In this document: positions 55,207 to 64,000 of the stretch, one piece after another
How positions within the stretch are numbered: the stretch's first letter is position 1
Layout: each line of letters begins with the position of its first letter
Source of the DNA: Cephalotrichum gorgonifer
Taxonomy: Eukaryota > Ascomycota > Sordariomycetes > Microascales > Microascaceae
Assembly (NCBI GenBank): GCA_900312665.1
Contig: ONZQ02000008.1
Location: 186,001 to 250,000 of the forward strand
DNA length: 64,000 bases
Direction of reading: 5' to 3'
The notes under the pieces: generated by a model
What the model was told of the DNA's origin: nothing
The model's database searches: none
What the model saw: only the letters and a program-made list of their open reading frames with translations
Translations under genes and position numbers: made by a program

Positions 55207-56384
55207 TTAATCGTGACCATGAATGATGACCGCCAGCCTCGCCAGCTGCGACGCCAGCACATACTCCACAAACACTTGGTCCAGGCCGCCGACCATGTGT
55301 ATCATCCCCACCTTCTTTAGTCCCGTCTTCAGGTCCCCCCACACGAGCCTCCGCCCTAGCCGCTTGTGCTCCCTCTTCCCCGTCTTGCTCCCGGGCTTCG
55401 GCCACGACTTCTCGACCTCGTACAGCGTATCCGGGTACGCCGGATTATGCGCCGTCTCCCACACGAACTCCCTCCCCGCGAAGTGGAAGCGCCGGTTCCC
55501 CCACTTCCTCTCGACCCTGTCCGACTTCTCGACTATGGGCCTCTTCGAGGCGCCGTAGAGGGTAAAGGAGCGGCCCTTCATCATGGCGAGGTTGAGGGAG
55601 TTCTGGCTCTCGGGCTTGACGGGCTCGATCTGCACCTGGACGCAGGGGCTCGTGAACTCGGTCGAGCGGTGGAGGGTTGCTAGGGGGATCTGGTAGCGGC
55701 GCCTCTTGGGGGCCTGCAGGACGTAGAGGGTCTCGCGCGATTCGTTCATGGACTTGGCCTTGAAGTAGAATATGTGGCCGACGGGCCAGACGCCCTCCCC
55801 CGAGGAGTAGATGTGGTAGGTCACGTCGGGGAGGGACGGGTCGAGGGTCGGCGTGTAGGGAGGGACGGGGGTCTGAAGGAGATGTTGGAAGGTGGTGGTG
55901 TCGGCGACGGGTGCTGCGGTTGGGTTCGCGGCTTTGTTAGCGGTGTAATCCGAGAGCCAGACCTCCTCCTACTCAACAGTTAGCTCCGGATTGCTCTTCC
56001 CCCGGCAGGTATGACAGGCTAGATAGAGGACGGGATGGAGGGGGTTCTCACCAGCCCAATCGGCAACCGCCCATTCGGCGCAACCGTCATCAGCGACTCC
56101 TGCATGCTCAACGATGTCGGCAGGACGACATCGAGCCCAGCCTTCCTTCCTTCTACGATGGGCCGCAGGATCTCGACGCGCGTGGCGTGGAACTTGATCT
56201 GTTTCCGCGCCACGCGCTTCCTCTCGCGATCGCGCCACCCAGCGTCATCGACGAGCTTCGTGAGGCCTGCGACGGCCTCGCGGTGCATACGCTGAGCATC
56301 GGCGAACTGGCGCTGGTGCTCGGCGTGGAAGGCGGTGCGGCAGAGCTGCAGGAGGCGGCCATCCTCGGCGCTGTGGGGGTCCAT
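55207..56384 (-). CDS. MIT-like helical domain protein with beta-rich C terminus
   Basis: The model is two exons, in order of transcription 56384-56052 and 55968-55207, giving 364 residues. The ATG at 56384 has a good context (CCAAAATGG); the frame upstream of it has no other ATG nearby. Residues 7-75 form an Ala/Arg-rich helical stretch ending in Arg-x-Glu-Ile-Leu-Arg-Pro. The pattern matches the three-helix MIT domain of proteins that meet ESCRT-III subunits, for example Vps4. A segment of about 60 Pro/Thr/Ala-rich residues follows (125-170). The C-terminal part is rich in beta-branched and aromatic residues (Tyr-His-Ile-Tyr, Phe-Tyr-Phe, Phe-His-Phe-Ala-Gly-x-Glu-Phe-Val-Trp-Glu) and could be a beta-barrel such as a tubby/LURP-like fold. 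I do not recognise that part with certainty. An endosomal role is only suggested by the MIT-like region. Confidence 0.75.
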
Positions 56385-57330
56385 TTTGGCGAGAGCGTTT
56401 TCAGTCACTCGGGCAATGCCTTATCCACCCCTCTTGACTCGAGTCCAGGGCGGAAGGGGGATCTTTATAACTCCCCGCTTCACCACCATGTCGTCGAACA
56501 CAAGTCGAAGCCTAACTCCGCCCGCCGTTTGATACGACGCCATGGCAAAAATAGGTGTTGCATCGTAAGACGGATGGATGTTCACCCGGGTGCCAATCGA
56601 AAACTCGCTATTTTGGGGGCATGTTCGTTGATGGCTCAGAGCCTTATCTTGATCGGGGGAGATCGAGCGGGATGATGCTGTGGCGGAGTGAGCTAGCGTC
56701 TTGGCGGGTGGTTTTGAAGCATGGAGCATGCATGGGAATACAAGAATCACGTGCACATCTACCAGCACAGGTGCATACATCGAAACACCAGATGGAAAGC
56801 ACAACCAGGACCACGGAAGAGAGGGTAATAGGATGGACACTAAAGAGGGGAGGGACAGTCACTATAACAGAGGAAAGACGGGTACCAATCTCCGAGACCT
56901 CACTTCGAAGTATACATTCGGGCACAGGGCTATTTTCGCGTTCTCGTGGCCCCGTCGGGCTCTTACGAGCACTTCCTCGCGATTCCGCCGTCCCAAACCT
57001 CGTCTATCACGGGGATTGAGGATTATGCCTGTCTGTGCCCTCCATCCTGGATAGAGACGAGACAGGCTTGGCTCCATGATGCGGGAACAGACTGTAGTAA
57101 TGATTGCTGGAGATATATGCAACTTTGTCTCTATCGATACACCTCACCATCCCAAACGCCTCTCGTGAGTCTCAGAACCAGAGTCCTCGTGATAAAAATC
57201 AGATGTGCTTCCCATTTGGGGCAGAAAAACACCCAACGCCATGACTTGATGCCTCCTCTCCCCGGATATGCCAATGACCCAAACGGTGGCTGGACCACCC
57301 TCTGCCCGAGTTCTCCTCCTCCCTCGTCTC
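56385..57330. other. Intergenic, no gene recognised
   Basis: This is the upstream region of the MIT-like gene and the 3' side of the secreted cysteine-rich gene. The short overlapping frames lack domains. Confidence 0.5.
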
Positions 57331-57871
57331 TTACTGTCCGCAGTTGATCAAGCTCGGTTCCAGCTCCTGGCCCTCCGCAAACATGGGTATGCACTGGGAC
57401 ACCTAGATGGACGTCGTCGTCCAAGGTCAGCAAGACTCAGAACAAACGGCGAAGGTAAGAAATACGCCGATTTCAACAAGAAAATGGGCCGTCAACGTAC
57501 CGCTATACATTCATTAAACGCTCCGCCAAGGAATTCTTGCTTGAACGGCGTTCCATTGCCAGCCTCACATCCTCCAGCCTGAAACACATGCGTGAGCAAA
57601 AGAATATCCATGTTTTATTGAAGGCGGCAGGGGGGTGGAGTTGTGTGGTTCTTCATACCTCGTCGCAAGAAGCCTGTACACACGCGCATGCGCACTCGGT
57701 CAGGCCGAGCTCGATGGGCTGCTCGTTGCAAGAGCCCACGACGACGGTGCAGAATGCGTCCTGTCGGGGCTCAGGGTCGGGCTCGGCGACGGGGTCAGCG
57801 TCGGCGACCGGTATCGCCGAGATTTGGGTAAGCATGGCGGCCAGGAAGCCGACGAGAGAGAGGGAAAGCAT
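57331..57871 (-). CDS. Small secreted cysteine-rich protein (effector-like)
   Basis: The model is three exons, in order of transcription 57871-57659, 57578-57501 and 57402-57331, giving 120 residues. The donors are GTATGA and GTACGT, the acceptors TTCAG and TCTAG, and a CTGAC branch site lies before the last exon. All joins are in phase 0. Without splicing the frame stops after 72 residues with six cysteines; splicing gives ten, at 41, 48, 60, 62, 64, 69, 75, 95, 101 and 118, enough for five disulphides. A signal peptide covers about residues 1-19. A Pro/Asp/Glu-rich pro-region ends in Glu-Pro-Arg (34-36), possibly a processing site. Size, secretion and cysteine content match fungal effector-like or antimicrobial proteins. 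I recognise no named family and no function is claimed. Confidence 0.8.
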
Positions 57872-60794
57872 CCTTGTGCTTTTTTCAGGGCGTTTGGTTT
57901 GGCTTAGTGAAGTGACGAGTTTAATCTCGCGACTATGACGTCGATTGCAGAAAACGAACAGCGTTGCGAGATCTCGGGAACGCTGTCTCTCTTGGGCAAG
58001 GGAGCGAAGCGCCGGCTTTATGTGGTGTTGATTGCCGTGTTTGGTCTCCTGGTCAATGTCTCACGATAGCTGGCGAAAAAAGCATGCTGCGACGTGACAT
58101 GCTTGGCTCAGATGCAAGACGCGGTCGCAATATTTGTTTGGTTTCTTTCTTCTTTGAGCTGAATGAGGGGTGAAAGAGAAAACCTGGGGTAAAGGAAGGA
58201 TTTGTCGGTCCTATTTTATCCCTCCCCCCTTCCCCCCTTCAATATCGTAATTGTGTGGACCCGTTCTCGGTTCAATATCCATGGAGATTGGAAATTAGAG
58301 TGCGCCCAGATGAGATTGGTCGTTAGCCGGCGCGATTTCCTATTCTGGCCGTGGTGGGCTACCCCAGCTAAATTGCATTTTATCAATGGCGACAGGTGGA
58401 ATGAAGATTCTCCCACCTGACGGGCACCGGAAATCGAGTGCGCCGGTATTAACATGGGCCGCCGCCTGTTTCCGTTTCCGAGTCACCGTAGTTGCTTCAA
58501 TACATGTATATTATCTCTGGTCATTTAACCTGCGGAATTTTGCCCCCCCCCCTGCCGACAAAGCTTAGAATAGGAACACGATACCATGGTTGAGAATCAT
58601 GAACTAGTGTATCCGGCGTCTCGATTTAGCATCGCGGCTTCCTTTTCCGGGTTTTCGCATGTGGCTGATCAGGTATGCTACGAGCCTCGGTCCTGAGATA
58701 GGGAAGGAAGGAGATGGAGGATCGAACGAGACAGTAGAGCTACTACAAGAGGGTTGGCGAATGGCTGTTCTCCCTAATGTTCTCCTTTTTCCAAGGAACA
58801 TGGACGTTGGGCATGTGGAATTGAGGATGTTATCGAGCAATCGACCGTTTGTCCTCCCGCGAAAATGAAAAGAACACTCAATCGCCCTCATGCTCAAGAG
58901 CAAGCCAAGGCCGAACCGCCGTTATTTTGCATCCCCAGCACCGATCATCAAAACCAGGGTATGATTTCGGTCCTCGCTTCCGGAGGCACATTCTTCATGC
59001 GGGCCGGGCATAGTCCTCCTGTCATCGACGGTTAACGAGGATGTTTGTGCAACAAACTCATACCAGTCCACCCCCGTCAACTCTGGGGGCTTTCACCTAT
59101 CCCACCTCCTCCCCCAACCGTGCGTATAGCGGTAGAATACAATGGTCTCCTGACCTCCCGTTAACTCGCTCTGCGGTAGAAACGGAGCCGAGTTATATGG
59201 GCCGGCCGGTGATTGGCTGTGTGCGGGAGCAGTGCCGAGACGAAATATAGTAGTCATTTCTAACTTCAGGCTCAATGCTAGATACTTTAGTACCTGGCAT
59301 AGCTCGACTGTCGTCCGAGTCTTAAATGGGTTTTATCCTCTATAAGTAGCAACCTTTGGTCCCAAGAGCCCGGAATGACGGCGCGCCCGCTATTATCTCC
59401 TACATCACGACGTGTCCGGCAGGGGGGTACTAGGCAACGAGAGTAAATTATACTAGAGTGCTACCGTGTATGCCCACGTGGTCCCGACCGAGGTGCGCGA
59501 AGGATACATATCTAGCATATAGCTCTTCACAAGCGTTTGACCAGGACAGGCGGAAATATTCCTCCCTTTGTCCACGTGGCCGACTCCTTTACTACTCTCA
59601 GGACACACCACCTTGAGCTTGGCAACGAGAAAGGGCAAGAGCCGGCTCGCTGCGCATCTGCTGATGGGGTGGCACTACGTCGCCTGGCTACATGAGGCTG
59701 TGACTATTATAGGTTTGGAAGATAACGCCAAGTGAGTGTCTTCGAAGACGCCAAATACAAGGTGTTGTACCTTCGTCCCCCTACGAGAGGCACTCCGGTA
59801 GCCTTACCGGGTCCCATTCAGGGTGAAGCATTATTGGAAGAGTTGGTGTATATTCAGAAGAGTGAGTCTATTGGAATCACTGGAAATACAGTGCAAGGCG
59901 CATGCCATCTATCCATACCTCTCTGCACATGGATACTGTTTCCGGAAATAGAGTATTCGGGGTACTTACATGGTAGCCTACTTATCCTAATCGTTGGTCA
60001 CTCCCTACGGATACCCTGCTGGTGTATCTATACCAAAGAATGACTAGTCCAGCTTTGGGCTACATCATACCTATGTTAGTCCGGCCGCCAGCAAGATTTA
60101 GGTTGATGCTACACCAGGGTCCGTTGCAATGTGGCTATACACTGGGACCTCCGCACATTTTTATCCTCAAAATAAACTATTTCTCTATGAGTACGTCTTG
60201 CAGTTACTTACTAGTAATACCCCGGTCTGGGTCTAGATGCCCCAGTCCCTAGAGTTTTACGCACGTAGAAAGTTGGTGTGTAAAGCTCTGTACCAGCTGG
60301 TCCGTTGCCCTTGTATAGATGCCAAGGGACGACATCTGCTCTCTCACATTCGGCGCGTTTGGCGGATATGTCTGCGGAACGTGGAATATTGTAACATAGT
60401 TTGTTAACTTCCGCTTATTAAGCGGTTGTCCCTATATCTCTTCCCCAAGCTAATGGAACGACTGGAAAGGGATAACCAAACGGCTTGCTTCCATCCCAGG
60501 TCTAAGTGGGCCCGTTCACCACCACGCGCTTGTCACGGCTCTTGGCGAGTTGATTCCAAATCCGAAGAGTAAGCAGCGGTTATATATTCCATGAAGCTGA
60601 CCATTATAATATTCGGCATTATGTCATACCTTCCGCCCCCAATCTTACGATGTAATCGTGGGCCGGCAGGTGCCCCTGCTGACTGGTACTATAATATATG
60701 AGCACATCTTACTCCGAGGACCGCCTCTTAACTTTCCCCTCTTTACCAACCTCAGTTAAACTACATCACCAACACCTACATCGCTCTCGTCAAA
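57872..60794. other. Gene-poor stretch of 2.9 kb, AT-richer
   Basis: I see no supported gene. The base composition becomes visibly richer in TA and in TAC/GTA words from about 59.3 kb on. A plus-strand frame at 59732-60043 looks slightly protein-like but has no domain or splice support. Confidence 0.5.
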
Positions 60795-61333
60795 ATGGCC
60801 CCGGAAACTTCGACGCAAAGACCAACACCCATCATCGTCGCTGGGAAGACCGAAACGATAGGAAAGGGGGTCATCGATAGACTGAAGCCGGAATACGAAG
60901 GTGCGTATTCAGTCTCCCGAAATTCCCCAAGTCCGTCCTACTGCGTCTCGACTAAGTCCTAACCTATCATGTAGTTGTCCACTTTGTCATCGGCCCAGAG
61001 GCCGCCATTTCCGAAGTACCCGTCATCCTAAATGGCCAGATCCCCCCGAACCCAAGCAGTACCTTGGGATCGGGTAACCTCTCAGAGCGCCCCGTGGCCT
61101 TCGCTCTCGGTGGCGCATTCGCCGAGACCTTTGACCAAGTGCACGACGAGGTGGAGAAGGAGTTCGGGGCGTCCGGAAGCGGCCTTGCCTGGCTGAGGCA
61201 CGACTGGAGCACTCCTGCGCCTCCACTGGGGCCAGAGTACGCGGATGCCATAGTACAGCGGATCAAGGATAGGTTGGCCCAGTTGAAGGCGGATGGGAAG
61301 CTGGGTGGACAGACGGATGTGTATTTGTTTTAG
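60795..61333 (+). CDS. Conserved-looking hypothetical protein, 154 residues
   Basis: The model is two exons, 60795-60900 and 60975-61333. The intron is GTGCGT..TGTAG, and the phase-1 join gives Tyr-Glu-Val-Val-His-Phe-Val-Ile. The protein starts without a signal peptide. It has an Ile-Ile-Val-Ala-Gly-Lys-Thr-Glu-Thr-Ile-Gly-Lys-Gly-Val stretch at about 14-27 that resembles the first strand and turn of a nucleotide- or sugar-binding alpha/beta fold, then a helix, then Val-Val-His-Phe-Val-Ile-Gly-Pro-Glu. A Gly-Gly-Ala-Phe-Ala-Glu-Thr-Phe segment follows in the middle, and an amphipathic helix (Val-Gln-Arg-Ile-Lys-Asp-Arg) lies near the C terminus. The pattern (clean ATG context AAAATGG, good splice sites, GC-rich codons in an AT-richer setting) argues for a real gene. 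I do not know its function. Confidence 0.78.
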
Positions 61334-61997
61334 CGGCAGGACTCTTATGCTAGGCCGTAGGTCCTCGAGGCTACATAAGTAAATGCCTGCGCATCCGAGA
61401 CGATTCATCGAAGGTGGAGCCTATGGAAACAATAGGGGCATCAAGCAGTATAGTCCGGAAATGTTTGTGTAGCAAACAGTTTTTGGCTGCATAGGAAACA
61501 AAAACCGCAACTTGTCAAGGCTAATAGACAATATCTTCCTGAACCCCTCTATAACGTCCTAGCTCTAATTGTTAACCACCTAACTAAATACGACCCTAAA
61601 TCATAATACAGAGTTATGTTACGGTATATATGGCTTTATTTCTTCTGCTGGCTGCCTGGTCTGGTACATCGATTTTTGACAAAGTTATGATTCTCGTTTG
61701 ATATACAGAAAAGTCTGTCGCTACCCATCCTGGTCTTATGTTTATTTAGGCGCTCAAACGTCACCTTGTCTTTGTCTCGCTGAAGGCCCTCTCGCTCTTG
61801 AATCCGGAATGGTGGGGGAAACCATGGGAAGGGGCGGGCCTTTTCGCCTTGCCATATGACTTAGTAGACTTCTCTAATCCCCTCCAGTCTCACCTCTAGA
61901 TATACTATGGCGTTCTTCCAAGGAAAACCCATGCTCCTTACGCCGCTTCCAGCGAAAACATCAGAATTCTATTCTTTCTGTTCGGCTGCCCGCCGCC
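61334..61997. other. Intergenic before the assembly gap
   Basis: AT-rich sequence with no gene recognised, running up to the gap. Confidence 0.5.
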
Positions 61998-62340
61998 NNN
62001 NNNNNNNNNNNNNNNNNNNNNNNNNNNNNNNNNNNNNNNNNNNNNNNNNNNNNNNNNNNNNNNNNNNNNNNNNNNNNNNNNNNNNNNNNNNNNNNNNNNN
62101 NNNNNNNNNNNNNNNNNNNNNNNNNNNNNNNNNNNNNNNNNNNNNNNNNNNNNNNNNNNNNNNNNNNNNNNNNNNNNNNNNNNNNNNNNNNNNNNNNNNN
62201 NNNNNNNNNNNNNNNNNNNNNNNNNNNNNNNNNNNNNNNNNNNNNNNNNNNNNNNNNNNNNNNNNNNNNNNNNNNNNNNNNNNNNNNNNNNNNNNNNNNN
62301 NNNNNNNNNNNNNNNNNNNNNNNNNNNNNNNNNNNNNNNN
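61998..62340. other. Assembly gap (343 N)
   Basis: These bases are unknown. The left edge ends in CCGCCGCC and the right edge starts with GGGGGGG, so a GC-rich or homopolymer stretch may have stopped the assembly. Confidence 1.
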
Positions 62341-64000
62341 GGGGGGGAGGATTATACGCCATTATGTTAGAGACTAAGTTTTGGTCACACGAGGGATACG
62401 TTGATTCAGGAGGTTGAGAAGAGCAATAATGGAAGGACGACTGGTTATATGAGATGGTGAGGTGACAGATGTTGCTAATGAGGGCACTGGGGTTTCTGTG
62501 TGTATCATAGATTAGATGTAAGAGGTTAAATGGGGAGAAAGGAGGGAGGGTACTCTAGATAATGTTACTCCTGGTTGACTATTATGACATTTAGTGGTTT
62601 TTCCTGTAACTCTATGATGATAGTTGGTGTAAATTGGATTGATGAAGAAGACCAACTCACTCTCGTCTTTCTACCCTAGTCACCCATATCTACTAGCCGA
62701 CCGACATAGTCGCGTAGATATCCTGCCATCGACGCTCGAAGATTGCTTTTTGCAAAGGTTGGGTCCCTCTCTCGTCATATGATCGAATCGTGTGCAATTC
62801 TTTTCCTACCCTTGTGCTTTCCCTTGCACGTTATGGAGTTTAGTGCGAGAATGAGAATTGTGTACCCCGAACTCTTTATACAGGGCCACAGTGCTCATAT
62901 GGCCTTTGGAGTAGAACACATACAACCTTATCCAGAAGCTAGAAGTGTGCGTCATTCACAAGAGAGGGATGGACATTCATACGAGTCCGGTGTCTGCTAA
63001 CGATAGGTGCTTGGACACTATTACATATAATACGGAGTGCTATTAGATTGTAGCACATTCTTCTAGTACACAGAAACTACTCTACTAGACAGGACTATAC
63101 AAAGCACAGGTACGGATCTTCCTTAATACTCACCTACATTCTCTCAACCGAGCAGGCATCTTCTGCGGTTATCTCCTTCCTCCGCTCCAAAAGGTGGGCT
63201 CCGGCGGCATTCCAAACACAAATATATTTCTCGACAAACCGCCTAACGCGAAGGCCGGGAACTTGGAGGGCTTGTCTACTGATGAAAAGAGTTATATTTT
63301 CCATATACATGACTAGCCATTGCCTTCCTCGGGCTACATCCACGTCGGTGGACCGGGGAGTGGTCAGTGTTCACCTTAGGGTCTTACTTTTATGTGATCA
63401 ATCCAGGTGGTAAATCGTTCGAGAACAAGGATCCTTATATCCGAGATCTTGGTTTGATAAGGCCGCCATCTTTCCAGTCCTCCGGTACCTATTAGCAACG
63501 GACCAATCTGGGGCTGAACTTCTGGAAAGAGAAACGTGACGCACCCGAATGTGTGAGTGAGGCGAGAGCTGTAGGACAAGGAGCTGCCTTTCCCATGTAT
63601 CTGCCTGATTATAAACCTCTGAAGACTAGAACGCAATAAAATCACTGTTACCAAGTCAAACAGGAAACGACGAACATGCACAAGATCAACCTATTGGCCT
63701 TCTCCCCCCCTTTCCCTGTTCGTTCTCCCGTTCGTCCCTCCCATCACGGAATGGGTCTAGAGGCTGGGGGATGATATAGCTAATGGCACTCCGAGAAGCG
63801 GTCACTCCCACTGTTTTTAGACCGTTAACTGTTGGAGACTGGCGACCCTGAAAAGGGCAAACCTATCCCGACGTTGGCCCCTCATACAGGCTTTGAACAC
63901 ACCAGGTAGGTGCTCTATCACACCGGGGATACATAGGACAGCATAACATATCTTAGCTTCTTCGGTCCTTCTACACTGGCCACGTAGCCGGTAGCGGTTA
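62341..64000. other. AT-richer end of the window, no supported gene
   Basis: Two minus-strand frames (63376-63681 and 63134-63343) look faintly protein-like, with a hydrophobic/basic start and aromatic residues. I could not join them: the obvious donor (GTAAGA after 63401) is in phase 0, while the acceptors ahead of the second frame need another phase. They may be a decayed or partial gene, or chance. Confidence 0.4.

Noticed and set aside
63134..63681. Two minus-strand frames that might form a spliced gene
   Set aside because: Donor and acceptor phases do not match, so no continuous protein can be built; kept only as a remark on the window end.
63860..63940. tRNA-like segment with GCTCTATCAC and TTTGAACAC words
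   Set aside because: No anticodon stem of five pairs can be drawn and the spacing is too short for a cloverleaf.
1..64000. CRISPR arrays, bacterial operons, riboswitches and prophage features
   Set aside because: None were seen, and the intron-rich eukaryotic gene structure makes them unexpected.

Overview
The window is fungal genomic DNA, most likely from a filamentous ascomycete (Pezizomycotina, probably Sordariomycetes). The evidence is short GT..AG introns with CTAAC/CTGAC-like branch sites, GC-rich coding exons, a HET-domain gene, a Zn2Cys6 regulator, a cutinase, GPI-anchored cysteine-rich wall proteins and a small secreted cysteine-rich protein. I would not name a genus. Gene models were spliced by eye: each was accepted only where the phases close and the join restores a recognisable family motif.

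Left part (1-18 kb): a C2H2-like zinc-finger protein (3.5-5.1 kb), a secreted DUF4360-like protein (6.5-7.1), two GPI-anchored cysteine-rich proteins (8.8-9.5 and 9.9-10.6), a LYC1-type GNAT acetyltransferase (11.9-13.0), a three-exon cutinase whose catalytic Ser codon is split by an intron (14.2-15.5), and a HET-domain protein (16.3-18.2). Middle (18-34 kb): long gene-poor stretches around a hexose-type MFS transporter (22.9-24.7), a five-exon anion:cation symporter (28.8-30.7) and a secreted GMC oxidoreductase with an acidic tail (32.0-34.0).

The most interesting part is 34.3-49.4 kb, a compact set that looks like a catabolic cluster for a sugar or sugar acid: an ARA2-type aldose 1-dehydrogenase (AKR), an L-rhamnonate-dehydratase-type enolase-superfamily enzyme, a D-isomer 2-hydroxyacid dehydrogenase, a PhyH-type Fe(II)/2-oxoglutarate dioxygenase, a ten-exon Zn2Cys6 regulator, an FMN L-2-hydroxyacid oxidase ending in SKL, an MFS sugar permease, and an NADP-dependent medium-chain reductase also ending in SKL. 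Six of these genes form three divergent pairs. The three shared promoters and the regulator's upstream region together carry eleven GCGGGG/CCCCGC sites, which fit the CreA/CRE1 carbon-repression consensus. No lactonase or 2-keto-3-deoxy-acid aldolase was seen, so the pathway would need genes elsewhere or run by another route.

Right part (49-64 kb): a tRNA-Thr(AGU), a sulfotransferase-like P-loop protein with a C-terminal membrane segment, an MIT-like protein, a three-exon secreted protein with ten cysteines (effector-like), a conserved-looking 154-residue protein of unknown function, and an AT-richer end with a 343-base assembly gap.
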